A stretch of 19,464 nucleotides of DNA, from contig JAZQJE010000013.1 of the NCBI GenBank assembly GCA_045541495.1, positions 1 through 19,464 on the forward strand. The letters are read 5' to 3'. Positions 6,626-14,940 of the stretch are shown one piece after another. The translations under genes and the position numbers were made by a program. Source of the stretch: RGIG3009 sp045541495 (lineage in GTDB: Bacteria > Bacillota > Clostridia > Oscillospirales > Acutalibacteraceae). A model generated the notes under the pieces. It had not been told where the DNA came from and did not search any database. It worked only from the letters and a program-made list of their open reading frames with translations. How positions within the stretch are numbered: the stretch's first letter is position 1; every line of letters starts with the position of its first letter.

Positions 6626-7006
6626 TTAAAATACATTCTCCCATGAGGGAATGTCCATTTCTAATTGTTTTTGTAATAACAAACGACAGCGGCTGATTTC
6701 TGCCAAAAAATCGTCTTTTTCATCCGATTCTAAGTACAGGGGCAGTAAAATGATGCATTCCTCAATGTTGTTCAGTACACTGTGATGCAAAAACAGCTGA
6801 AAAGGTCTTGTTCGCTTGGGAAATTGCTCGCTAAATTCTTCTGCCAACTGTCGCGCTTTTTCGATCTCGTTGCCCCGAACCAGTTCTTCCATGCGGTCGG
6901 TCATTTTGATTATTTCGGTCAACTGCTGTTTTTCCACCAGGATGGTGGTTACACACCCCGCCGCAATGAGGACCAGCAGAACAATGGCAATATAGACCCG
7001 CTTCAT
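6626..7006 (-). CDS. DUF4363-family small membrane-anchored protein
   Basis: The protein has 126 residues from ATG 7006, with AAGGAGA upstream; the longer frame to 7084 lies inside the neighbouring gene. An N-terminal hydrophobic segment (about 4-22, YIAIVLLVLIAAGC) is a membrane anchor or signal peptide. The cysteine at its end gives a lipobox-like AAGC, so lipidation is possible. The remainder is helical and charged. Size, architecture and position after a DUF421 gene (ATGA overlap) match the DUF4363 family that commonly pairs with DUF421 proteins in Clostridia. The function is unknown; partnership with the DUF421 protein is inferred from linkage. Confidence 0.75.
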   Translation of the reverse strand: MKRVYIAIVLLVLIAAGCVTTILVEKQQLTEIIKMTDRMEELVRGNEIEKARQLAEEFSEQFPKRTRPFQLFLHHSVLNNIEECIILLPLYLESDEKDDFLAEISRCRLLLQKQLEMDIPSWENVF

Positions 7007-7638
7007 GAGGATCTCTCCTTTTTTACGATCAACACTTGTCCGTCGCTGTCGGCGGTCATTAGCAGAACATGATTCAGTGAACAATCATGAGCGGCCAAGG
7101 TTTCTTCCAACCATTGAGGAGTTAACCGGCAATAGGATAAGCCCCAATCCACCGCTTGTCCGTCGTTGACCACCGGTACGGAGGCCTTGTGATTCTTCAC
7201 TTTTTTAAACACGCTGATCTTGCCGCTGGTTTCCGCCACTGCACATTCCACTTGCCCAATATCGAAAATACCCTGTTGTCGCAACGCTTCCGTTAAGTCA
7301 TCCACACCCAATCGTAGTTGCCGCATGGCTTGTTGTTGGGGAATCCCCTTGCTGATGATGACCACAGGATTGCCGCTGATCCACTGAGACAATTTGTTGC
7401 TTTTCATCATAATAGTGGACAAAATGAGTTCCAAACACACCAACACCGCAATGGGGACTAATCCGCTGACCAACGGAATACCGCTTTCCTGCATGGGGAC
7501 TACCGCCAGATCCGAGATGAGCAGTGTCAGCACCAATTCAATAGGTTGTAATTCCCCAATCTGCCGTTTGCCCGTTACCCGCAAGGCAACAATGATGAAT
7601 ATGTAAATGATCACCGTGCGAATTGCCGTAACTGCCAT
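7003..7638 (-). CDS. DUF421 (YetF-like) membrane protein
   Basis: The protein has 211 residues. Three hydrophobic helices (about 7-20, 33-47 and 55-74) precede a soluble part that begins around GNPVVIISKG, a hallmark of DUF421/YetF proteins, followed by the family's LRLGVDDLTEALRQQGIFDIGQVECAVAE-type segment (residues about 108-136). In Bacillus, DUF421 proteins such as YetF and 2Duf influence spore inner-membrane properties and wet-heat resistance. Whether this one does is inferred from kinship and from its divergence from a gerA operon. It is translationally coupled to the DUF4363 gene. AGGG upstream of ATG 7638 supports the start. Confidence 0.85.
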   Translation of the reverse strand: MAVTAIRTVIIYIFIIVALRVTGKRQIGELQPIELVLTLLISDLAVVPMQESGIPLVSGLVPIAVLVCLELILSTIMMKSNKLSQWISGNPVVIISKGIPQQQAMRQLRLGVDDLTEALRQQGIFDIGQVECAVAETSGKISVFKKVKNHKASVPVVNDGQAVDWGLSYCRLTPQWLEETLAAHDCSLNHVLLMTADSDGQVLIVKKERSS

Positions 7639-7654
7639 TGCTTATCCCTCCGCC

Positions 7655-7686
7655 CATAGTATAGCCGCTTCAAACAAAGGATATTC
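7655..7686. promoter_or_regulatory. Candidate divergent promoter region between the DUF421 gene and gerAA
   Basis: For the minus strand, GAATA(T) at 7686-7681 lies 17 bases from TATACT (7663-7658), or 18 from TATACTA. This resembles a sigmaG promoter (GNATA, CATNNTA) or a sigmaA promoter with a poor -35. For the plus strand, CATAGTA (7655-7661) matches the sigmaG -10 exactly, but its -35 is poor (CCATT, 15 bases upstream). The two -10 boxes overlap on opposite strands. Forespore expression would fit germination genes. Confidence 0.35.
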
Positions 7687-7725
7687 AGAAAAAGAGGGGA
7701 GATACTGGTAGTATGGAGTGATGAT

Positions 7726-9219
7726 ATGGCTGAAAAAACGCCTCTTTCGGTATCGTTAAAAATCAATTTGGATACGTTACGCACTTTGTTTGATGTCAGT
7801 GCTGATTTAGTAGTGCGCGAGATACAGATAGCGGGTTACAACGGTGCGGTGGTGTCCATCGAGGGCATGGTGGACCGTCATGCCACCGCCGACGCGGTGA
7901 TCTTGCCCCTTGTGCGGTTGAACGGCTCATTTTCTACACCTCATGCACTGATGACACACATAAAAGACAATGTGCTGGGGATCGTGGATATTTTAGAAGC
8001 CCCTACCGTAGAGCAATTATGTGACCTGATCGTATCCGGCTTTGCCGCTGTACTCATTGACGGTGTGGAATATGCCACTCTCGGCGGTATGCAAGCCTTT
8101 ATGATCCGCAGTATTTCCGAACCATCCACCGAAGTCAGCGTTCGCGGTTCGCGCGAGGGTTTTACCGAAGCCCTTCGTATCAACATGTCCATGATCCGTC
8201 GCCGCTTAAAAACACCTCAACTGACCTTTGAGATGCTCACAGTCGGTTCTACCAGTCGTACAGCGGTGTGCTTGTGTTATTTGCGGGATCGTGTGTCCCG
8301 CAAATTGCTGAAAGATGTTCGCCGCCGTATACGGGAATGTCCCTTGGAGATCGTGCTGGAATCGGGGTATTTGCAACCGTTTTTAGAGGGAAATCGCCAT
8401 TCGATATTCACCGGCGTGGATACCACCGAACGTCCCGACACTTTGTGCGGAAAAATGGCCGAAGGGCGTATCGGCGTCTTGGTGGACGGCACACCCTTTT
8501 CTCTGGTGATCCCGTATTTGTTTGTCGAACATTTTCAAACCATGGATGACTATGCGCAACATCCGTTGTATGCCAGTTTTATTCGTATCATTAAATACGT
8601 GGCCTTTTTTATCAGTTTATTTTTACCCGGCCTGTATGTGGCGGTGGGGACACACCATGCGGAAATGCTTCCCTCGGTGTTGCTGCTTTCCTTTATCAAT
8701 TCTAACCGTTCCACGCCGTTCCCCTTGACCATCGAAGCGCTGTTGATCCATTTTGTGTTCGAGATCATGCGCGAAGCGGGACTGCGGTTTCCCAAATCGG
8801 TGGGGCATGCGGTCAGTATTGTGGGAGCGTTGGTCATTGGTGAATCCGCCGTGCGGGCGGGATTGGTGGGTGCACCCATGGTCATCATTGTAGCACTTAC
8901 CTCCATCAGTGCTTTCGTTATTCCGTCCCTGTACGGCAGTATCGCCACTTTACGGTTTGTCTTTATTTTGTTAGGCGGTATTCTAGGAATCTACGGTGTT
9001 CTGCTGGGCGGATTATTGTTGTTGTGTCACATTTGTTCCCTGAACATCCACAGTATTCCCTATACCGCTCCCATCACACCGTTCAGCCTGAAAGCCATGC
9101 GGGATGTGTTTATTCGTTCCGATTGGCGTGTATTGTCGCGGGCGCGGTTTGCCGTGCAGAATGTGGTAGGATCAAACATTACCGACGGGGAGGAGGAAGA
9201 ACATGAACACGGTATCTAA
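7726..9219 (+). CDS. gerAA: GerA-family germinant receptor subunit A
   Basis: The A subunit of nutrient germinant receptors sits in the spore inner membrane and forms the multimeric ion channel. The protein has 497 residues, a typical length. A soluble N-terminal domain (about 1-270) contains the family-typical DLIVSGFAAVLIDG-like stretch (DLIVSGFAAVLIDG) and RGSREGFTEALRINMSMIRRR. Membrane helices start near 288 (IIKYVAFFISLFLPGLYVAV), followed by the signature ALVIGESAVRAGLVGAP around 369-385 and further helices to about 455. GGAG lies upstream of ATG 7726. The stop overlaps the gerAB start by 17 nt. It is the first gene of the three-gene receptor operon. Confidence 0.93.
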   Translation: MAEKTPLSVSLKINLDTLRTLFDVSADLVVREIQIAGYNGAVVSIEGMVDRHATADAVILPLVRLNGSFSTPHALMTHIKDNVLGIVDILEAPTVEQLCDLIVSGFAAVLIDGVEYATLGGMQAFMIRSISEPSTEVSVRGSREGFTEALRINMSMIRRRLKTPQLTFEMLTVGSTSRTAVCLCYLRDRVSRKLLKDVRRRIRECPLEIVLESGYLQPFLEGNRHSIFTGVDTTERPDTLCGKMAEGRIGVLVDGTPFSLVIPYLFVEHFQTMDDYAQHPLYASFIRIIKYVAFFISLFLPGLYVAVGTHHAEMLPSVLLLSFINSNRSTPFPLTIEALLIHFVFEIMREAGLRFPKSVGHAVSIVGALVIGESAVRAGLVGAPMVIIVALTSISAFVIPSLYGSIATLRFVFILLGGILGIYGVLLGGLLLLCHICSLNIHSIPYTAPITPFSLKAMRDVFIRSDWRVLSRARFAVQNVVGSNITDGEEEEHEHGI

Positions 9220-10273
9220 GATCAGCCGCGGGCAACTCATCGCTTTGTTGCTTACCGCTCGATTGTCAGGATGTTTATTGTTCTCCTCAGATTCTTTTGA
9301 GCAGTTTACCCTGCTTGAATGCCTGTGTGCTATGGTGCTGAACGGTCTGTTTTTGTTTTTGCTGTTTTTGCCTACTTTGTTGGTTCTGAAAAAGCGAGGG
9401 CAAGGCACCACTGAAACAGCATATGGGATAACGCCTGCCTTCGGGAAAGCACTGGACGGCGCCTATGTGCTGCTGTGCGTATTTGTCCTTGGTTTGGATA
9501 TGGTGCAGTTTTCGGATTTTGCCGTGAAAACCATGAAAAGCGGCTTCTCCGTGCCCATCTTGACGATTGCCTTTATTGCGGTGTGCTTATTGGCTTCGTC
9601 CTATGGTATTCAGGCATTGGCTCGCTCGTCCACGGTGGTGATGGCGTTTTCCGTGGTGTGTTTAATTGTTTTTACCTTGGCACTGATTCCCGAAATGGAG
9701 TGGGTCAATTTTCCGCCTCAACAAGGCAATGCGGTGTCCCGTATTATCAATAAAGCCATTGCCGAGCTTCCCCGCAGTGCGGAAATTGTGTCTATCGGCC
9801 TACTGTATCCGTATGTCAACCGTTCTCATACCACCGCCTGTGCGGGATTTGCGGGAATGACGGCTTTCTTTTCTGCGGCGGTCAGTATCACGGCAGTGGC
9901 GGTATTGGGAGATTTTAGCGGACTGACGTTTTATCCGTACTACGCCGCCGTGACCGCCGCTCACTTGGGCGTTTTTCAGCAGTTGGATATTCTGGTAACC
10001 GCCGTATGGCTGGGCACGTTTTTTATACGGGTCACCTTATTTTGCATGTTATTGTTGGATTGTTCCCGCCGCTTATTCGGCAAAAAAGCGGCGATACCTG
10101 CGGGTTGGCTCTTGTTTGCCGTGTTAACGGCACTATCATTGTTGATTCAAAAGGGGTCGTACAGCGGTGAATGGGCGTTGGTCACCCGTGTTTATTGGTG
10201 GGTGTTGGGCGGCTTTTGTTTGGGATTGCCGCTGCTGTTGTGGGGAGGAAGACGATTTCGTGAAAAACAGTAG
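9203..10273 (+). CDS. gerAB: GerAB-family germinant receptor subunit B (APC-type permease fold)
   Basis: The B subunit is an amino-acid-permease-like protein that binds the germinant. The protein has 356 residues with about ten hydrophobic helices. It begins MNTVSKISRGQLIALLLTARL and ends in a Trp/Gly-rich helix followed by GRRFREKQ. Near residue 190-205 it has the AELPRSAEIVSIGLLYPYV helix region expected of GerAB/spore-germination permeases. GAGGAGGAAG precedes ATG 9203, inside the end of gerAA. It overlaps gerAC by 14 nt. The germinant specificity cannot be read from the sequence. Confidence 0.9.
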   Translation: MNTVSKISRGQLIALLLTARLSGCLLFSSDSFEQFTLLECLCAMVLNGLFLFLLFLPTLLVLKKRGQGTTETAYGITPAFGKALDGAYVLLCVFVLGLDMVQFSDFAVKTMKSGFSVPILTIAFIAVCLLASSYGIQALARSSTVVMAFSVVCLIVFTLALIPEMEWVNFPPQQGNAVSRIINKAIAELPRSAEIVSIGLLYPYVNRSHTTACAGFAGMTAFFSAAVSITAVAVLGDFSGLTFYPYYAAVTAAHLGVFQQLDILVTAVWLGTFFIRVTLFCMLLLDCSRRLFGKKAAIPAGWLLFAVLTALSLLIQKGSYSGEWALVTRVYWWVLGGFCLGLPLLLWGGRRFREKQ

Positions 10274-11351
10274 AATCGGATATGTGGCGGTATTGGCGAT
10301 CTTTATGCTGTGCCTATGTTGCGGTTGTCGCGAAACCCCCACCATCGGTGAGCAGATTATCGTCACGGCCATTGGTATGGAAGAACAAAACGAATCCGTT
10401 TACCTGTCTATTCAAGCGGTAGAGTCACTAAAAACCGCTGGCAGTCTTTCGGAACAAACCGAAAACGCCACGGCGGTCTATCATGCAAACGGGGCCTCGG
10501 TTGCGCAGGCATTGCAATCGTTTCTCAACGAAACCGGCCGCAGTACCTATATTCTTCATAACCAAGTCATTGCCATGGGGCTATCGTCATATGCGGATAA
10601 ATCAATCTTTGATTCTTTAGACTATTTTATACGCAATTTAGAGGGGCGATCGCTGGTCAATTTGGTGATGTGCCGTCACAATCCTTCGGCACTTCTCGGA
10701 ATACAATCGGGGAACGATGCTATTCCCGCCGAATATGTGTCCCAACTCCTGAAAGAGGGAGTTCGGTGGGGAATAGCGGTGTCATCACAACTGTTGGATG
10801 TTCAGCGATCCTCGTCGGAGATGTATGATATCGGTATTCCCATTCTCACCGTAGAAGAGGGAACACCCCGCCTTGACGGTACGGCGATATTCCGTAACGG
10901 CTATCTGGCGGGAGAGTTGACCGAGAAACAAACCATCGGTTTATTGTTTGCTGCCAATGACATTCAGCAATGCCTGTATACCGTAAACGATCTTACCTTT
11001 CGCTTGTCCGATGTACGTACGTCGTTAACCATTCAACCTGACGATGATCGGTTTATTTATGCTTTTCATATTGATGGTACAGCGGATATCGTGGAAACCG
11101 CTGGCGGCGGACAGATCATGGAATGGCAGAAAGAACAAGAGATCAACCGATTGGAACAACAGTTATGTACCGACACGCAAGAAGTGGTACAGCATACGAC
11201 GGTCACCTTGGCGAGTGATGTCTTGGCGTTGGCGCGCCGCACAGCGAAAGACCATCGCCTTTCCCAAGAAGAAGCCAAAACCCGTCTTGCCAATGCCACG
11301 TTTACGGTGACTGCCGATGTTCGAGTGACGGAAAGCGGCTTTTTATCCTAA
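10260..11351 (+). CDS. gerAC: Ger(x)C-family germinant receptor lipoprotein subunit C
   Basis: The C subunit is a lipoprotein on the outer face of the spore inner membrane and is needed for receptor function. I start it at GTG 10260, behind GGGAGGAAG. The resulting 363-residue protein has a lipoprotein signal, whereas a longer in-frame start at 10167 would lose it and overlap gerAB by over 100 nt. The signal helix is about residues 6-22 and ends LCLCCGCRE. Cys23, preceded by Gly, is the likely lipidated residue, but the -3 position is Cys instead of Leu, so the lipobox is unusual. The early motif IGEQIIVTAIGME and later VSSQLLDVQRSSSEMYDI fit Ger(x)C. It is last in the operon and closed by a terminator at its stop. 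Confidence 0.9.
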   Translation: MKNSRIGYVAVLAIFMLCLCCGCRETPTIGEQIIVTAIGMEEQNESVYLSIQAVESLKTAGSLSEQTENATAVYHANGASVAQALQSFLNETGRSTYILHNQVIAMGLSSYADKSIFDSLDYFIRNLEGRSLVNLVMCRHNPSALLGIQSGNDAIPAEYVSQLLKEGVRWGIAVSSQLLDVQRSSSEMYDIGIPILTVEEGTPRLDGTAIFRNGYLAGELTEKQTIGLLFAANDIQQCLYTVNDLTFRLSDVRTSLTIQPDDDRFIYAFHIDGTADIVETAGGGQIMEWQKEQEINRLEQQLCTDTQEVVQHTTVTLASDVLALARRTAKDHRLSQEEAKTRLANATFTVTADVRVTESGFLS

Positions 11352-11390
11352 AAAAAGAGGAGAAAATCATTGATTTTCTCCTCTTTTTTT
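11350..11390. terminator. Bidirectional terminator between gerAC and addA
   Basis: A 19-bp perfect stem (11350-11368 with 11372-11390) with loop ATT carries seven A on one side and seven T on the other, so it works in either direction. It overlaps the last bases of the gerAC stop and ends one base before the addA stop on the minus strand (11392-11394). Confidence 0.9.
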
Positions 11391-11391
11391 G

Positions 11392-14300
11392 TTATTTTAC
11401 CACGATTGTGGTGCCCAAGGCAAAAGAATACAACAAGCAATCCCCGATGGGCATATTCAGAACTTTGGCAAGGGCTTCGCGGTAGAGTGCCAGTTGGGGA
11501 CGATACCGCTCAACTAATTCTTCAGGTGTTTTTACCTTGTCGGTCTTATAATCCACGATCATCAGTTTACCGTCTTCTTCAAACAGACAGTCGGCAATAC
11601 CTTGCACCACCACAAACTCACACGGGTCTGTCTCCAAATCGGCGTTCCATTGGCTCGCGGGCAACGAATAGGTGAAGTGGTATTCCCGCAAACAACGGGA
11701 CGAACGGGCCATACGAGCGTACAAGGGACTGCCGAAAAAGGCGGATAACTGCCGCGCGTTCAATGAATCCGCTTGTTGCCGTGTGAGGAACCCGTCATTT
11801 ACCAAACGGTCGATCTCGGTAGGCAGATCATCGGCTGCCGCCTCATAAGACGAAAATTGCATAAAGGTGTGCATGGCTGTACCGCGTTCGGCGGGTGTTA
11901 ACTCACTGCCGCTCATGAAAGCGGGGCGGGACAGAGCAAGGTGTTGTCGCGCTGTTTGGGTATGAGCCGCCATCGATGCCGCCAATTTAGCGGGAATATG
12001 TGAGAGGGCATCGTGGGGATAGGTATAGGCCATACGTTCCAAAACGGTGGCGGCAAAAGCCGTATCAGGCGCAGGGTCGACTTCGTTCACAACCACTGTA
12101 TCCGCTTTCTCGGGCACTTTACACAAGGTAATACGCCAAGGTGTTTGCGCGGGGAGAGGGATCAGATCTTCCCGATCAATATGACGGCGCAATTCGTCGG
12201 CAGACGGATGCCGCAACAATGCCATAAGGATCCAATGCGCCATAGAAGAAGCACCCAGTATAGCCGAGGGCGGCAGGGCTTCCTCTTTCGGGAGTTGAGC
12301 CGCCAAGAAATCCAGTTTTTGCAGAGGATCACCTTGAGGTGTGACAAGAAGATACAATTTTTCTCGTGCGCGAGTCAACGCCACATACAGAATTCGCAGA
12401 TCTTCCTCGCGGGAATCGTTGCGAAGGGCGATAGCGAGTGCCTGATGAGGCAGCGTAGTATAGCGATTAAAGGTTTCGGGATCCCGCAATTTCATTCCCG
12501 CCCCCAAGGTGGGATGAAGCAAAAGATCCGCGCTTAAGGATTCGGTATTAAACCGAACGCCCAACCCCGCAACAAACACGATGGGGAACTCCAATCCTTT
12601 TGATCCGTGAATACTCAAGATCCGCACCGCGTCACCGGTAGTGGCGGGCGCGGCGGCAGCACCGAGATCGGCTTTCTGCTCCCGCAAACGATCCACATAT
12701 CGCACGAAGGAGGATAACCCCCGAAATCCGTTTTGCTCAAAACGATGGCAATGATCGTAAAGCAATTGCAAATTTTTGCGACGGGTGGCACCGCCGGAAC
12801 GGGCGCCCATGATCTCCGGCAATGCGGTATCGTCGTATACGCGTCGCAACAGTCCGTCCACGGGCAGAGCGGCCGCCCATGATCGATACAGATCCAGTTT
12901 TACCAAAAAATCGCGGCATCGTTTGGCCAGTTGTTCCTCGTCGTGGCGACGGGCGGCACATACGGATACGTATAGGCAAGAAGCTTGTCGGTGTAAACGG
13001 ATCTGTGCCAGATCTTCGGGAGAAAACCCGAACAAGGGGGAAAGCATCACAGCCGTTAACGGCACATCCAGCGCGGGATTGTCAATACAACGAAGCAAGG
13101 ATATCGCCAAGCGGATCTCCGCCGTATCCAAGAAATTGCCGCCGGATTCGTGGGAAACGGGTATGCCTTGCCGCTCCAATTCTTCTCGATACACGGCGGC
13201 GTGGGTCTTTTTATTGCGTAATAAGATACAGAAATCGCCATACCGTGCGGGGCGCAGCCCCTCTTTATCGGTCACGCACGGGGTGGACAGGCACTGCCGA
13301 ATACGTTCGGCGATTACGCGTGCTTCTGCCTCATTTCGTCCCAGGCCGACGGCTTTCAACTCGGGTTCAGAGAGGATCAAACATTCGGTTTCGTGGCCGT
13401 CTTCTTCCGCGTATCCGGCGGAATACACCAGTTGTTCGCTGTCGTCGTAGACAATGCCGCCCGTATCTTTGCTCATCAATTGACGGAAGATAAAATTGAC
13501 GCTATCCGTCACTTCCCGCCGACTGCGGAAATTATTGCCAAGGGAGATGGTGGCGGGATAGGCGTTGCCGTCGTAAGGTGCATAGGCGCCACGGCGGCGG
13601 ATAAACAACTCCGGCATTGCTTGGCGGAAACGGTAAATGCTTTGTTTTACATCTCCCACATAGAACAAATTGCGTTCATCGCGAGATAAGGCGGAAAACA
13701 AAGCGTCTTGGGATGCGTTGGTATCCTGATACTCGTCCACCATGATCTCGTCAAACTGCTCCGACAATTCCCGCGCAAGCGGCGTGGGAAGAGGTTGTCC
13801 GTTCTCATCAAGAGTGGTGAGCAGTTGCAAAGCAAAATGCTCGGTATCGTTGAAATCCAACAGATCTTGTGCGCGCTTTTTTTCTGCAAAGCAGGCGGAA
13901 AAACGGCGCACCGCCGTGTATAATGCTCCCACGGTATCGCGGGTACGCTCTAAATCTTCACGGCACTGATCTTCCGTTCCCACATACAGGTCGCGAAGGG
14001 AAGTCAGGTCGCTACGTACCGCTTTTCGCAGAGAGGTCACGCGCTGTTTAGCGTTTTCATCGGTGGATTTACGGATGCTTTTCACATCGGTTAGTTTATA
14101 GCTGCAACAACGGGCAAAACATTCGTCCCACGACAGGCCGTTGTCCATATCGCGGCAGATGCTTTCGAGAGCCGTTATGTCGGCTTGAATAGCCGGTAAA
14201 TATTTATCCGAAAGTTCCGTATTACCGCTGCAAAGGGCAGCGGCGGTGTGCAGTTGTTTCACACAACGGCGAAGGGTATCGGTCACTTGTGTCAGCACCA

Positions 14301-14940
14301 ATTGTCCCCATACAGTTTCGTGAATAGGCTGATTTTCCTCATAGATCTTCGCCATGTGATCCAGCCATTGATCGGGATAGGGATGGGATTGGATAAACCC
14401 GTAGATCTGTTCCACCGTACTCATCAGAAGCGCGTCGTTTTTGCCGTTGGACAACATAGCCGCCAATTCTAAAAAGGTGGGATCTTGTTCCGCATAACAA
14501 GTGTTCAGCGTTTCTTCAAGGGCTTCTTTGCGAAGCAATAACAATTGTTGTTCTTCGGCGATCTTAAAACGGGGAGAGAGGTTTAAAAGGTGGGCGTTTT
14601 CCCGCACCAGATTAATACAAAAACTGTGAACCGTGCTGATAGCAGCGCGAGGCAATGCCAGTTGTTGTCGTTGTAAATGGCGGTCGGTGGGATGTTCCGC
14701 GATCCGTTTGGTCAGTTCCGAAGCAATGCGGTGCTTCATTTCCGCGGCGGCGGCATTGGTAAACGTAACTACCAACATACGGTCAATATCCACTGCGTGA
14801 TCGGGGTCGGTAATCTTGCGGAGAATACGCTCTACCAACACAGACGTCTTACCGGATCCCGCGGCGGCAGAAACCAACAGCGTACCGCCGTTATCGTGGA
14901 TACATTGCTGTTGCGCAGGGGTCCATGTGCGCTCACTCAT
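11392..14940 (-). CDS. addA: AddA, helicase-nuclease subunit of AddAB
   Basis: AddA is the 3'-5' translocating UvrD-like helicase and nuclease that, with AddB, resects double-strand breaks to a Chi-type sequence for RecA loading. I prefer ATG 14940 (MSERTW) over GTG 14949, because GGGGGTGA is well placed for the ATG. The protein then has 1182 residues, near the usual 1200-1250. Motifs include Walker A AAAGSGKT (25-32), DEYQDT (402-407) as helicase motif II, GSKGLEFPIVF, LYVALTRAREKLYL (motif VI) and the RecB-type nuclease active site GIADCLFEEDGK...VDYKTD (DYKTD 1130-1134). The start lies inside the end of addB (8-nt overlap), indicating coupled translation. Confidence 0.96.
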   Translation of the reverse strand: MSERTWTPAQQQCIHDNGGTLLVSAAAGSGKTSVLVERILRKITDPDHAVDIDRMLVVTFTNAAAAEMKHRIASELTKRIAEHPTDRHLQRQQLALPRAAISTVHSFCINLVRENAHLLNLSPRFKIAEEQQLLLLRKEALEETLNTCYAEQDPTFLELAAMLSNGKNDALLMSTVEQIYGFIQSHPYPDQWLDHMAKIYEENQPIHETVWGQLVLTQVTDTLRRCVKQLHTAAALCSGNTELSDKYLPAIQADITALESICRDMDNGLSWDECFARCCSYKLTDVKSIRKSTDENAKQRVTSLRKAVRSDLTSLRDLYVGTEDQCREDLERTRDTVGALYTAVRRFSACFAEKKRAQDLLDFNDTEHFALQLLTTLDENGQPLPTPLARELSEQFDEIMVDEYQDTNASQDALFSALSRDERNLFYVGDVKQSIYRFRQAMPELFIRRRGAYAPYDGNAYPATISLGNNFRSRREVTDSVNFIFRQLMSKDTGGIVYDDSEQLVYSAGYAEEDGHETECLILSEPELKAVGLGRNEAEARVIAERIRQCLSTPCVTDKEGLRPARYGDFCILLRNKKTHAAVYREELERQGIPVSHESGGNFLDTAEIRLAISLLRCIDNPALDVPLTAVMLSPLFGFSPEDLAQIRLHRQASCLYVSVCAARRHDEEQLAKRCRDFLVKLDLYRSWAAALPVDGLLRRVYDDTALPEIMGARSGGATRRKNLQLLYDHCHRFEQNGFRGLSSFVRYVDRLREQKADLGAAAAPATTGDAVRILSIHGSKGLEFPIVFVAGLGVRFNTESLSADLLLHPTLGAGMKLRDPETFNRYTTLPHQALAIALRNDSREEDLRILYVALTRAREKLYLLVTPQGDPLQKLDFLAAQLPKEEALPPSAILGASSMAHWILMALLRHPSADELRRHIDREDLIPLPAQTPWRITLCKVPEKADTVVVNEVDPAPDTAFAATVLERMAYTYPHDALSHIPAKLAASMAAHTQTARQHLALSRPAFMSGSELTPAERGTAMHTFMQFSSYEAAADDLPTEIDRLVNDGFLTRQQADSLNARQLSAFFGSPLYARMARSSRCLREYHFTYSLPASQWNADLETDPCEFVVVQGIADCLFEEDGKLMIVDYKTDKVKTPEELVERYRPQLALYREALAKVLNMPIGDCLLYSFALGTTIVVK

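Noticed and set aside
7679..7707. GGATA-N17-GATACTG as a sigmaG promoter for gerAA
   Set aside because: The -10 match is partial, and the implied start site would fall on the ribosome binding site, leaving almost no leader.
10167..10259. Longer gerAC frame starting at 10167
   Set aside because: It has no signal peptide at its start and would overlap gerAB by over 100 nt. GTG 10260 has a good ribosome binding site and restores the lipoprotein signal.
12776..13493. Long plus-strand open frames (over 220 codons) inside addA
   Set aside because: They are antisense to a well-conserved AddA region, are very Arg-rich and overlap each other. They have the low-complexity look of shadow frames in moderately GC-rich DNA.
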